Origin: Xanthobacteraceae bacterium
GTDB lineage: Bacteria > Pseudomonadota > Alphaproteobacteria > Rhizobiales > Xanthobacteraceae
Length of the DNA stretch: 33,498 nt
Assembly (NCBI GenBank): GCA_030038995.1
Contig: JASHQS010000224.1
Location: 1-33,498 of the forward strand
Direction: 5' to 3'
Shown piece by piece: positions 1-7,977 of this stretch. Positions within the stretch are counted from its first letter, which is position 1; each line of letters begins with the position of its first letter. The notes beneath the pieces were generated by a model that was given only the letters and a program-made list of their open reading frames with translations, was not told the DNA's origin and made no database searches. Made by a program: the position numbers and the translations under genes.

Positions 1-2
1 TA

Positions 3-619
3 CCCTTCAAATCGCCGTTGCGGCTCACCGTGCCGCCGACTTTGGAAAAGCGGCTGGAGGCGCTCGCCGCGCTGCGTACGCTCCAGGCGCAGGACGAGGC
101 GCTCTACCAACAGCGCCGCGCCGAGATCGCCGCGCTGCGCCGCGATTTCGATCGGGTGCGGCCGAAGGTTGAAGCGCTTATCCGCGAGTTCGAAACGACG
201 CGGCCGGAATTACGGCGCCTCCTGAAATACAATCCCGACGAGCCGCGTGTACCGGCGGGTCAGTCGGGTGGCGGACAATGGACGAAAGAAGGCGAAAGCA
301 CTGCTGATCCTCACGTAGCGCAGTTATTCCCGACCCCGCCTTTATTCGAACAACCTCCGCTCTTCTTCGCTCGTCCTCCTTTTGCGGAGTTTCCGAAGGA
401 TCCCAAAGTTTCTCCCGGTCCGGGCTATGAATGGCGCGGGGCTCCGGGGAACCAGGGCCTGGAGACCCGTATGGGAACTGGCATAATCCAAAGACCGACG
501 AATCCTTGCATCCAGACATGAATCATCGTCCTCCAATTGGACCGCATTGGGACTACTATGCGCCAGATGGACATAAGTATCGCTGGTTTCCGGATGGCAG
601 GTTCGAACTAGATTCGTAA
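3..619 (+). pseudogene. Phage-borne polymorphic toxin, Ntox37-like C-terminus, frame-broken
   Basis: The open frame runs in from the left edge. The first start codon inside the window is a TTG at 18, but alignment with the related genes at 2619 and 3049 suggests the true start lies just outside. Order of parts: N-terminal coiled-coil module (VPPTLEKRLEAL...), linker YNPDEPRVPAGQSGGGQWT, then a toxin-like end. The first frame ends at 521, but the homology continues in the next frame to 619 (GNWHNPKTDESLHPDMNH, then GPHWDYYAPDG). That resembles the polymorphic toxin type 37 C-terminal domain as I remember it. One missing G in the GGGG run at 438-441 would restore a single frame (PGYEWRGGSGEPGPGD). 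The next gene at 643 is in the immunity position. Either a broken gene, a frameshift-expressed toxin, or a read error. Confidence 0.62.
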
Positions 620-642
620 ATCGGAGAATTTCGGGGGTTCCA

Positions 643-1221
643 ATGAATTTGAAAGAGATGAACTTAGGCGACGAAGGTCTGGAGTACGTCGCTTCCTGCT
701 TGAGACGGTGGCCGGGGCTATGCTCGAGAATTGCGAGAGAACTGGAGCGGGGCGGAGACGTGTTCGCGCCGTTGCCCGCGGAAACGGCCCGGGAGCGCGC
801 CTTGGAGTTCGAGACGGGCGGATTATTGCCATGGCGCGAGACGTGCGTGTGGTTTGAGCGTGAGATCGAACATTTGAGCGGCCGTGCTGCTAACGGCAGT
901 CTCGTGTTTCAGGATCTTGTGGCCAGGCCGCACGATCCGGTTTTGGGCAAATACGACGGCGTGTTCTTTGATCAGTCCAGCGCCGTTTACCATATTCTCG
1001 GCCATCATGATATTAGTGCAGCGGTAATTTCCCGGACAATGCTTCGAATGAGGAGCTTTTTGTTGGTCGCCGTCTTTTGCAATTTTGGTTTTAGTGCGGC
1101 AGACGTGCCAACAACGTGCATCCTGGACGAAACTCTCATCGATGAAATGGCGAACAACGCACAAGAGGTCTTCGTAAGTGCATATGACCGAGAGGGTCTG
1201 GTCGTTTGGCGGAAAGCTTAG
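643..1221 (+). CDS. Putative immunity protein for the upstream toxin
   Basis: An intact 192-residue protein starting 23 bp after the end of the toxin frame at 619, the usual immunity-gene position in polymorphic toxin loci. I do not recognise a named family. It is mostly soluble and acidic in its first half (EREIEHLSGRAANG). A hydrophobic stretch lies near residues 130-150 (MRSFLLVAVFCNFGFSAAD), so membrane contact is possible. Codon use is looser and AT content higher than in the protease gene that follows. Function is inferred from position only. Confidence 0.5.
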   Translation: MNLKEMNLGDEGLEYVASCLRRWPGLCSRIARELERGGDVFAPLPAETARERALEFETGGLLPWRETCVWFEREIEHLSGRAANGSLVFQDLVARPHDPVLGKYDGVFFDQSSAVYHILGHHDISAAVISRTMLRMRSFLLVAVFCNFGFSAADVPTTCILDETLIDEMANNAQEVFVSAYDREGLVVWRKA

Positions 1222-1408
1222 CATCTGCAGCGTTGCCTCCTTGAGGCGGGGACAGCGCACGGTCATGTCGCCCCAGAGAGAAATCCCGCGGCTCCGCTCA
1301 GCCGCCTGAACGCTTTCGCACAACCAAAAATGCAATCGCCCCTGGCCACGCCGCACCCCTGGCCGGGATGAGCCGGATATCGCCTAAAAACGCCAACAGG
1401 AGTCCATC

Positions 1409-2446
1409 ATGGATGAAGCCACTGCCATTGCCACCACTAAACCCCTGAAGCTGTTCGTGCCGATCATCAAGATCGACGCGGCGAAGCGGCTCGTTTACGG
1501 CGTCGTCACCGCCGAAGCGCCGGATGCGCTCGGCGAGGTGTGCGATTACGCCTCGACCAAGCCGCATTATCAGACATGGTCGCAGAAATTCGCCGCCGCG
1601 ACCGACGGCAAGAGTTTCGGCAACCTGCGCGCCATGCACGGCGCCGTCGCCGCCGGCAAGCTGGTCGACATCGCGTTCAACGACGACGCGCGGCGCATCG
1701 AGATCTGCGGCAAGGTGGTCGACGACGCCGAGTGGCAGAAGGTCGAGGAGGGCGTTTATACCGGTTTCTCCCAGGGCGGCCGCTACGTGCGGCGCTGGAC
1801 CGACCCGGACGATCCGAAGCTGATGCGCTACACGGCCGAGCCGACCGAAGTGTCGCTGGTCGATCATCCGTGCCTGCCGGACGCCACGTTCTCGGTGATC
1901 AAGGCCGACGGTTCGACCGAGGCGCGCCGTTTCAAGGGCGCGTCAGCGGGTGAAGACTTCGCCAAGATCGGCGCCCGCCATTCCAAGGCCGACAAGGAGC
2001 GCATCAAGCAGAGCCACGATCTTCTGGTGGCGCTCGATCCCGATTGCTGTCCGGGCGCGCACATTCCCGGCGCCAACGTCGAGCCGCGGCCGCAATTCTC
2101 GCCGCAAGCCGGCGAGGGCGCAGCGGCAGGCGCGGACGACCGTGAGACGCAGAAGCTCAACAAGCTTGGCGATCAGCGAATGAGCGCGGTCGAAAAAACC
2201 GTCCATGGCATGAGCGCGCTTTTCGACGAGGTGCTCGCGCGCATCAAAAAGATCGAGGACCAGCCGATGCCGCTCGGGACCAGCTCGGTGCGTGTCGCCG
2301 AGAAGAGCGAGGACTCGCTGATGCCGGAAGCCAAAAATCTGCTCGATCGCCCCGGCGGCCTCGAAGCGCTGGCCGACATGGCGATCCGACGCGCCCAGCA
2401 GGCGCCGATGCACACCATCCCCGGCATCAGGCCGCGCCAGCGCTGA
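1409..2446 (+). CDS. Prohead protease with scaffold-like C-terminus (XkdF/HK97 S78-like)
   Basis: A capsid maturation protease would cleave scaffold and capsid protein during head assembly. Residues about 12-165 fit the phage prohead protease fold: YGVVTAEAPDALGE near 30, a candidate catalytic His in AMHG (His77), a candidate Ser in TGFSQGG (Ser121), and the family-typical EVSLVDHPCLP near 147-157. Residues about 245-290 form a charged helical segment (MSAVEKTVHGMSALFDEVLARIKKI) consistent with a fused scaffold. ATG 1409 is preceded by AACAGGAG. The gene sits upstream of the major capsid gene as expected, but about 3 kb of toxin cargo separates them. Assignment to the XkdF type rather than classic S78 is less certain. 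Confidence 0.72.
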   Translation: MDEATAIATTKPLKLFVPIIKIDAAKRLVYGVVTAEAPDALGEVCDYASTKPHYQTWSQKFAAATDGKSFGNLRAMHGAVAAGKLVDIAFNDDARRIEICGKVVDDAEWQKVEEGVYTGFSQGGRYVRRWTDPDDPKLMRYTAEPTEVSLVDHPCLPDATFSVIKADGSTEARRFKGASAGEDFAKIGARHSKADKERIKQSHDLLVALDPDCCPGAHIPGANVEPRPQFSPQAGEGAAAGADDRETQKLNKLGDQRMSAVEKTVHGMSALFDEVLARIKKIEDQPMPLGTSSVRVAEKSEDSLMPEAKNLLDRPGGLEALADMAIRRAQQAPMHTIPGIRPRQR

Positions 2447-2465
2447 CGCCGCTTTCGACGTTCAC

Positions 2466-2575
2466 CGTCATCCTGAGGTGCGCGCCGAAGGCGCGCCTCG
2501 AAGGATGCGGCCCGAGCGCCTTGACCGTCGCCCTTCGAGGCTCGGCGCTGCGCGCCGAGCACCTCAGGGTGACGG
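2466..2575 (+). repeat. Palindromic repeat PE-1
   Basis: A long imperfect inverted repeat: CGTCATCCTGAGGTGC at the left pairs with GCACCTCAGGGTGACG at the right, with CCTCGAAGGATG and CCTTCGAGG inside. It lies just after the protease stop. The same family recurs at 22429-22572. Elements of this sequence are common in Bradyrhizobium-type genomes. It may form a transcript hairpin. Confidence 0.8.
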
Positions 2576-2604
2576 AGTTGAGTCAACACGCAAGCGCACT
2601 CCTC

Positions 2605-2881
2605 AGGAGCGAAAGCCGATGACGTCCTACAAGCCAGGCATTGCCACCGTGCCGCCGCCGACGTTGCAGAAGCAGCTCGAAGTGCTGGCAGCGGCGCGCT
2701 CGCTCGCCACGCAGGACGACGAATTTTGGCGCCAACGCCGCGCCGAGATCGCCGCGATTCGCCGCAAACTCGGCGAACTCGTCGTGCTGCGCCTCGAGCT
2801 GCAGCGCCAATACGGCGAGTTCGTCGAGTGGGTCCAGGAGGAGCGGCGGCGCCGCGACCCGCGCTTGCGCTCGCATGTCAT
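2605..2881 (+). repeat. Tandem duplication copy 1 (toxin N-terminal module)
   Basis: This stretch, from the AGGAGCGAAAG ribosome-binding region to the RSHVI codons, is repeated almost base for base at 3036-3311, an offset of about 430 bp. Differences are mostly scattered single bases. It covers the whole N-terminal coiled-coil module plus its translation start, so the duplication copies a complete expressible leader for C-terminal domains. Confidence 0.9.
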
Positions 2882-3020
2882 CAAATACAATCCCGACCAG
2901 CCGCGCGTGCCGGCCGGCAATCCGCAGGGCGGGGAGTGGACCAGTGGCGGCACTGGATCGGCGATTGATGCTGGAAGCGCTCCACTGGGGCCGGCTCTGC
3001 ACCCCGAACAGGCCTGGTGA
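2619..3020 (+). CDS. Toxin N-terminal module without toxin domain (truncated)
   Basis: A 133-residue protein. Residues 1-90 are the shared module (TSYKPGIATVPPPTLQKQLE, then a helical, charged coiled coil rich in RRAEIAAIRR and EERRRRD). Next comes the linker YNPDQPRVPAGNPQGGEWTSGG, then only about 25 residues of low-complexity tail before the stop. ATG 2619 has AGGAG at 2605-2609. Compared with its relatives at 3 and 3049, the C-terminal toxin and any immunity gene are missing, so this looks like a leader left behind when its cassette was lost or by the tandem duplication. The module has no family name I can give. Its place between protease and capsid genes suggests a virion-associated role, which is inference. 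Confidence 0.65.
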   Translation: MTSYKPGIATVPPPTLQKQLEVLAAARSLATQDDEFWRQRRAEIAAIRRKLGELVVLRLELQRQYGEFVEWVQEERRRRDPRLRSHVIKYNPDQPRVPAGNPQGGEWTSGGTGSAIDAGSAPLGPALHPEQAW

Positions 3021-3035
3021 GGACGAGCATGTCGC

Positions 3036-3311
3036 AGGAGCGAAAGACATGACGTCCTACAAGCCAGGCATTTCCACCGTGCCGCCGCCGACGTTGGAGA
3101 AGCAACTCGAAGTGCTGGCGGCGGCGCGCGCGCTCGCCACGCAGGACGACGAATTTTGGCGCCAACGCCGCGCCGAGATCGCCGCGATTCGTCGCGACGC
3201 CGGCAAACTCGTCGTGCTGCACCTCGAGCTGCAGCGCCAATACGGCGAATTCGTCGAGTTCGTCCAGGAGGAGCGGCGGCGACGCGACCCGCGCCGGCGC
3301 TCGCATATCAT
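3036..3311 (+). repeat. Tandem duplication copy 2 (toxin N-terminal module)
   Basis: The second copy of the 2605-2881 sequence, again including AGGAGCGAAAG and the ATG. After the RRRSH codons the two copies part abruptly: this one continues into DDSDQPTALKASP, while copy 1 continues into the RVPAGNPQGGEWT linker. Confidence 0.9.
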
Positions 3312-3851
3312 CAGGGACGATTCCGATCAGCCGACGGCCTTGAAGGCAAGTCCCGACGACCCGGAGCACCCGGGCTGGCCTGCAGGCACGCCGGACGGCA
3401 GAGGCGGCAAATTTCGACCCAAGGACGGTGACGAGGGCGCGCCGGCAGCCGTCCCGTGCAGTATGGCCTCAACCCGCATTTTCCGCCTGCCCCGCCTGGC
3501 TACGATCCGAAAACCTGGAAACAAGGCACATGGCCGAACAATAAATATTACCTAAAAGATCCGGACGGAAACACTTATACGGTTCACCCTGAAGACGGCA
3601 CGCATTGGCGGCATTGGGATGTACAAGACAATGACGGTAACGATCAAGGGCGATGGCCGCCAAATTCCAGAAAACCGCGGTCTGGACAAAAGAGTCTAAA
3701 AGATGATCAGTCGTGGTCTGATCCGAACGGAGATGAGCCGCCGTGGACGCCAAATCCGTTTGCCCCTGTCATTCCAATTCCAATGCCGCTCCCGCCAATC
3801 TCCGCTCCAGAGCCGATCATGCCGGAGATGCCGCTGATGATTCCAGACTGA
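3049..3851 (+). pseudogene. Phage-borne polymorphic toxin with Imm32-type partner, frame-broken
   Basis: ATG 3049 follows AGGAG. The N-terminal module is nearly identical to that of 2619. The linker is diverged (HPGWPAGTPDGRGGKFRPKDG). The first frame then loses sense and would stop at 3555. The protein-like sequence continues one frame back from about 3432 to 3851: PPGYDPKTWKQGTWPNNK, then HPEDGTHWRHWDVQD and GRWPPNSRKPRSGQK, ending in a Pro-rich tail. This looks like a small basic polymorphic-toxin C-terminal domain of a kind seen next to Imm32. One added base near CCCGTGCAG (3448-3456) would join the frames. The downstream gene at 3965 is Imm32-like. The toxin activity itself is not known to me. 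Confidence 0.62.
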
Positions 3852-3964
3852 AACAAAAGAGCGGATATGTTGTGATCCCTTTCTACGGCGCATGTGCTAT
3901 ATCGTAAATCGCAAGCATATCCAGGCGTTACGCACGCTGCTTGAGCTTGCACCTGGAGGTTCAG

Positions 3965-4183
3965 ATGCTCAGCTTTGAAATTGTCCACCAACACTCAGCG
4001 ATTAGGATCAGCTGTGACGAGGAAGGAATGGAAAAGTTGATCAAGGCGCTGGAACGAGTCCGCGCCGACGGCGACCACATCCACCTCCGCATGCCTGCGG
4101 ATAGCGGACGCGATCTCGACGAGAAAAATCCGTGGGGAGAAAAGACGATCTACGAGGTCATTCTCAACTGGGTTGGCGACTGA
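3965..4183 (+). CDS. Imm32-like immunity protein
   Basis: A 72-residue protein. ATG 3965 is chosen over an in-frame TTG at 3941 because GGAGG (3955-3959) sits 5 bases upstream of it. The pattern DEEGMEKLIKALERVRADGDHIHLRMP followed by YEVILNW is what I recall of the Imm32 family, small immunity proteins of polymorphic toxin systems. It lies 113 bp after the toxin end at 3851, so it would neutralise that toxin. The coding sequence is intact although the toxin is frame-broken, as expected if protection is still selected or the break is recent. Confidence 0.65.
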   Translation: MLSFEIVHQHSAIRISCDEEGMEKLIKALERVRADGDHIHLRMPADSGRDLDEKNPWGEKTIYEVILNWVGD

Positions 4184-4185
4184 GG

Positions 4186-4412
4186 GCCCGTTATGTCTGC
4201 GATTATCGCCATTACACGAACATTGCGTTGAGAATATTCATGGCGGCGGCCGGCGTAAACAGAGAAGATATGCTCACAATCGCGGATTATTACGCTAGCT
4301 TGTTTTCTAGTTTTCAAGAAGAGCCAGGCGAGCGCTACACCCACTCGACCAAGCAGGACGCCTCAAGGGATACGAGCTTTACGAATCTGGCCGTATTCGC
4401 CTCAAAAATTGA
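4186..4412 (+). pseudogene. Displaced (orphan) toxin C-terminal fragment, same type as 7228-7967
   Basis: There is no start codon or leader. The sequence begins 2 bases after the Imm32-like stop: ARYVCDYRHYTNIALRIFMAAAG aligns with GRYVTEYEDYATIAIGLYCVAAG from the gene at 7228. Around 4322-4362 the frame changes by -1 and ends LKGYELYESGRIRLKN, matching IGYELYQSGRISSDR at the end of the 7228 toxin. It is therefore the 3' end of a second member of that toxin family, cut off from its leader, with its own immunity-type membrane gene still behind it (4557). This is the classic arrangement of an orphan toxin/immunity module. Confidence 0.66.
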
Positions 4413-4556
4413 GTTCACAAGTTCGGCAGGGACATGAGGCAAGCAGCCGGCAAGCAAGTTTGGTTACTGAAGCGCCGCCCGTGTGTTGGAGTTGATTGAC
4501 GGAGTTCATGATATGTTCAATGCTTGGTGACTTTTTCAGCCGGCAACGCAGGTCAA

Positions 4557-5264
4557 ATGATCATCAAAGTACTGGTGTTCGCTGTTTTTGTGGTGCTGCT
4601 CGTGGCCGTTCCACTGGTGACTCCGGTTGCCGTGGGGCGGCTGGGCCTGCGGCTTTGGGAGCGGCTGCTGGCCAGGATGACTTCGCCCGTGGCCGACAAT
4701 CGAATTCTTTATTGGCCGGTCGCCGTCGCGATTGTTTGGCCTCTACTGTTTGTTTTGCTGTTGCAGCTCTGCCAGTTTTTTTGGCTGCCGATCATATCGG
4801 AATTTTTCTTCGTAATTGTCGGTTTTGGGCTTGCCGCGATCTGGGTAGGTATGGTCATCGTTGCCTGCAGGCTGATGATCCAGTGGGCGGCTGCGCGACA
4901 ATGGCGCGCAGTACTCTCGACTGTCATATTGCCATTGACTTTTTTGCTGGTGCTATTGAGCTCACCTTTCGTCATGCCTTTCCTCTGGAAGCAGACCGAT
5001 ACCGCGGCAGAGTACGCGCGCTTCTTTGTGGCTTATCACTCCTACCTGGCGCCGGTCGCAAAGGAACCTGCGACTGGGTCGCGGTTCGTGGTGTGGATGC
5101 ACGACTACAATGACCGTGGGCTGTTGTACGACGAAACCGACGAGGTCGCGTACGATCATCCATCCGAAGCTTGGGAGATGAAAGCCGAGGTAGACGGCAT
5201 CGTTCGTTCGTCGCAACGGCATATCATTGGCCATTTTTATTTTGTCCGGCTTTCACATCCGTAA
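4557..5264 (+). CDS. Membrane protein, putative immunity to the 4186 toxin family
   Basis: A 235-residue protein. ATG 4557 is preferred to the TTG at 4524 because the hydrophobic N-terminus starts there. Four or so membrane segments (residues about 1-25, 55-80, 85-110, 130-150) are followed by a soluble tail. The tail shares a pattern with the protein at 7978: YDETDEV or YDESDEF, then a Glu/Trp-rich helix, then II and GHFYFVRL or GSHFYLV at the end. Both genes directly follow members of the same toxin family, so they are probably cognate immunity proteins acting at the inner membrane. No named family is recognised. GC content is lower than in structural genes. Confidence 0.55.
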   Translation: MIIKVLVFAVFVVLLVAVPLVTPVAVGRLGLRLWERLLARMTSPVADNRILYWPVAVAIVWPLLFVLLLQLCQFFWLPIISEFFFVIVGFGLAAIWVGMVIVACRLMIQWAAARQWRAVLSTVILPLTFLLVLLSSPFVMPFLWKQTDTAAEYARFFVAYHSYLAPVAKEPATGSRFVVWMHDYNDRGLLYDETDEVAYDHPSEAWEMKAEVDGIVRSSQRHIIGHFYFVRLSHP

Positions 5265-5287
5265 GGGATGGGATCCTGGGGTTTCCG

Positions 5288-5305
5288 AGGCGGGACAACC
5301 CGCCT
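5288..5305 (+). terminator. Rho-independent-like hairpin
   Basis: AGGCGGG, loop ACAA, CCCGCCT, then TTTC, 24 bp after the membrane gene stop. It is a compact perfect stem with only a short T tract. It would separate toxin-cargo transcription from the capsid gene. The rest of the 5265-5579 gap shows no convincing gene. Confidence 0.5.
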
Positions 5306-5579
5306 TTCATGTCCTTTATAAAATCTTGAACCTATAGAGCTGCGCCGACGGTCGAGCCGCGCGCGTAAATGCGTTCGTTCGGTTTACCGCCGCTGTCGTC
5401 GTTCAATCAAAAATACCCATCGCCAAGCGTGCAGAACGGCGCGCCGTCATCCGCTCGCCCCGTGCAGGCCACCACCGGCTCCACCACGACAGCAGTGACG
5501 AAATTCCCGCCGCCGCGGGAACACTGGATTGTTCGTTGCCAACAATCCGAACGCAACACCAACCAACAGGGACCACGCC

Positions 5580-7154
5580 ATGTATCAAGCCAATCTGCCG
5601 GACCTCATTGCCAAGTCGATGCTGCCGCACACGATGCAGGACTACAACGCGGCGCTGAGCAACGCCACGAGCTTCCTCAAGGAGATCGAGAAGGCGCACG
5701 CCAATCCGCTGCCCGGCCATCCGCTCGCCAAGAGCACGTTCTCGGAATCGACCTCGCCGATTTCCGGGCTCACCTATTACGACCTGGAGACCGGCGCCAA
5801 GTTCGTCTATCCGTTCCTCACGCCGCTGCGCAACGAGACGCCGCGGGTCTCCGGCAAGGGCGGCGTGCAGGCCAACTGGCGCGCCGTCACCGGCGTCAAC
5901 ACCACTGGCCTGCGCATCGGCGTCTCCGGCGGCAATCGCGGCGGCGTGCAGGCGGTGACGACCCAGGATTACAGCGCCGCCTACAAGGGCATCGGCATCG
6001 AGACCTCGGTCGATTTCGAGGCGCAATATGCCGGCATGGGTTTCGACGACGTCAAGGCGATCGGCGCCAAGGTCGGGCTCGAAGCCTGCATGATGGGCGA
6101 GGAGCTGTTGATCCTCGGCGGCAACACCTCGGTGCCGCTCGGCACCACGCCGACGCCGTCGCTGGCACCGTCGACCAGCGGCGGTGCGCTCACCGCCGCG
6201 GCGAGCCCGTACAGCGTCATCTGCGTCGCGCTCTCGCTCGACGGCCTCGTCAACGGCAGCGTCACCACCGGCATTCAGGGCGCCATCACCCGCAGCAATG
6301 CCGACGGCTCCTCGGACACGTTCGGCGGCGGCGCGGCGGCGAATTCCGCCAACGCCACCGCCTCGATTTCTTCCGGCACCACCGGATCGGTCGCCGCCAC
6401 CGTGGCGCCGGTCACCGGCGCGCTCGGCTATGCCTGGTTCTGGGGCGCGGCCGGTTCGGAACTGCTCGGCGCCATCACCACCATCAACTCGGTGGTCATC
6501 ACCGCCAACGCCGACGGCACGCAGACCGCGGCGTCGCTCGGCGCCAGCGACAATTCGACCAACGCGTTGGTGTTCGATGGCCTGCTCTATCAGGCCTTCA
6601 AGAGCGGCTCGAACGCCTACGTCAATTATCTGACGACCGGCACCGCCGGCACCGGCTCGACGCTGACCGGCGACGGCGCCGGCGGCATCGTCGAGATCGA
6701 CGCGGCATTGAAGGACCGCTGGGACAATTACCGGCTGTCGCCCGACACCATCTGGGTCGGCTCGCAGGTCGCCAACGATCTGTCGAAGAAGATCCTGGCC
6801 GGCAACGCCAACGCCGCGCAGCGCTTCGTGTTCGATACCAACCAGGGCGCGCTCGGCGGCGGCGTCATGGTGCGCACCTATCTCAACAAGTTCTCCATGG
6901 CCGGCCCAAAGACGCTCGACATCCGCATCCATCCCAACATGCCGGCCGGCACCCTGCTGATGACGGCGAAGACGCTGCCCTATCCGCTGTCCAACGTCGG
7001 CAACGTCATGCAGGTGCGCACCCGCCAGGACTATTATCAGATCGAGTGGCCGCCGCGGGCGCGCCGCTACGAATGCGGCGTCTACGCCGACGAGGTGCTG
7101 CAGCACTATTTCCCGCCGTCGATGGCGATCATCTCGAACATCGCCGCGGGTTAG
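5580..7154 (+). CDS. Major capsid protein
   Basis: A 524-residue protein. ATG 5580 follows CAGGGA. Position after the protease and before the connector genes, together with size and composition, indicate the capsid subunit, presumably of HK97 fold. Capsid-like stretches are GLTYYDLETGAKFVYPFLTP (about 63-82), an interior NYRLSPDTIWVGSQVANDL and a C-terminal PSMAIISNIAAG. Residues about 190-360 form a Gly/Ser/Thr/Ala-rich block (TTGSVAATVAPVTGALGYAW, NGSVTTGIQGAI) that looks like an inserted beta-rich domain, possibly displayed on the outside of the head. Codon bias is strong, as in the tail genes. A long overlapping open frame (5369-7912) is a by-product of high GC. Confidence 0.75.
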   Translation: MYQANLPDLIAKSMLPHTMQDYNAALSNATSFLKEIEKAHANPLPGHPLAKSTFSESTSPISGLTYYDLETGAKFVYPFLTPLRNETPRVSGKGGVQANWRAVTGVNTTGLRIGVSGGNRGGVQAVTTQDYSAAYKGIGIETSVDFEAQYAGMGFDDVKAIGAKVGLEACMMGEELLILGGNTSVPLGTTPTPSLAPSTSGGALTAAASPYSVICVALSLDGLVNGSVTTGIQGAITRSNADGSSDTFGGGAAANSANATASISSGTTGSVAATVAPVTGALGYAWFWGAAGSELLGAITTINSVVITANADGTQTAASLGASDNSTNALVFDGLLYQAFKSGSNAYVNYLTTGTAGTGSTLTGDGAGGIVEIDAALKDRWDNYRLSPDTIWVGSQVANDLSKKILAGNANAAQRFVFDTNQGALGGGVMVRTYLNKFSMAGPKTLDIRIHPNMPAGTLLMTAKTLPYPLSNVGNVMQVRTRQDYYQIEWPPRARRYECGVYADEVLQHYFPPSMAIISNIAAG

Positions 7155-7178
7155 TCGCACGTCGCATTGTTCTTAAAT

Positions 7179-7203
7179 CCCCGCGGCGCCGAGCGTCGCG
7201 GGG
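7179..7203 (+). terminator. Strong GC hairpin after capsid gene
   Basis: CCCCGCGGCG, loop CCGAG, CGTCGCGGGG (one G-T pair), then GCTTCCTT, 24 bp after the capsid stop. Likely a transcription terminator or mRNA 3' stabiliser that keeps capsid expression high relative to the toxin behind it. Confidence 0.6.
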
Positions 7204-7227
7204 GCTTCCTTCATCGACGGATTTCTC

Positions 7228-7967
7228 GTGCCGCCGCGTCAACAAGCGCGGACGGTTATCGGCTACGACCCGAACGAGCCGCGCGTCCCCGCCGGCAATC
7301 CGCACGGCGGGGAATGGACGAGCAGTGGTGGCGGGAGTGGGAGCAACGGCGATAGTTCAAAGGCAACCGCATCCCCGCCGTCACATTCAGGTGCTAGGTC
7401 GATCATTTCCGATGCTGCGCCTGACAATCCTTGGAAACCAGGCGCGCAGTACGCAGAAGTCGTTGCGTCGCCAAAACTTTCAGCACACGATATACCGGCT
7501 GACAATCCGAAGCATCCAGTGCCGTTTATGGACAGCAACGGACAGCCGGTCTTCGATGACCAAGGAAATGCCCTCTCGCGACCGGCCGATCTGCCGCCGG
7601 AAATGTATGTGCGAGCGGGACTTGCTGCCGGAAAGCAGTTTGCCGCTACTACCGCGACACCAGGGCCGGACGCCGCTTCATTTTACCAGGCTATGCTCGG
7701 CATTGCGCATGAACTGCAGCAGTTCGAGCACGCCGGCGCATGGGACGCCGAACGCGTCCAGGGCAGATATGTCACCGAGTACGAGGATTATGCAACAATC
7801 GCGATTGGCTTTATTGTGTCGCGGCAGGCATCCCGTTTTACACTGCATTGTTGATCCAGCTTTCCTATACGCTGAAGCAGGGCCGCCTGTTGACTGCACG
7901 AGAAATTCGTGACACGCAGATTGGTTATGAGCTCTATCAATCCGGCCGCATTTCGTCCGACCGCTGA
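7228..7967 (+). pseudogene. Polymorphic toxin (orphan-family member with linker), frame-broken
   Basis: The only start is a GTG at 7228. The coiled-coil leader of the other toxins is missing and the protein opens almost directly with the linker YDPNEPRVPAGNPHGGEWTSSGGGSG. A toxin-like domain follows: VPFMDSNGQPVFDDQGNA, RPADLPPEMYVRAG, then HAGAWDAERVQGRYVTEY and EDYATIAIG. At about 7805-7815 the protein sense moves one frame back (LYCVAAGIPFYTALL) and runs to RDTQIGYELYQSGRISSDR at 7967. One extra base in ATTGGCTTT would join them. The composition distantly recalls toxin type 44 domains, which I cannot confirm. The immunity gene start at 7978 overlaps the end region. Confidence 0.6.
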
Positions 7968-7977
7968 GGGAGGCCCG

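Noticed and set aside
5403..7160. 585-codon reverse open frame opposite the capsid gene
   Set aside because: Same reason: a high-GC antisense frame without protein-like motifs.
5369..7912. 847-codon forward open frame across the capsid gene
   Set aside because: Arg/His-rich translation without domain sense; it is an overlapping frame of the capsid gene and the toxin, a by-product of high GC.
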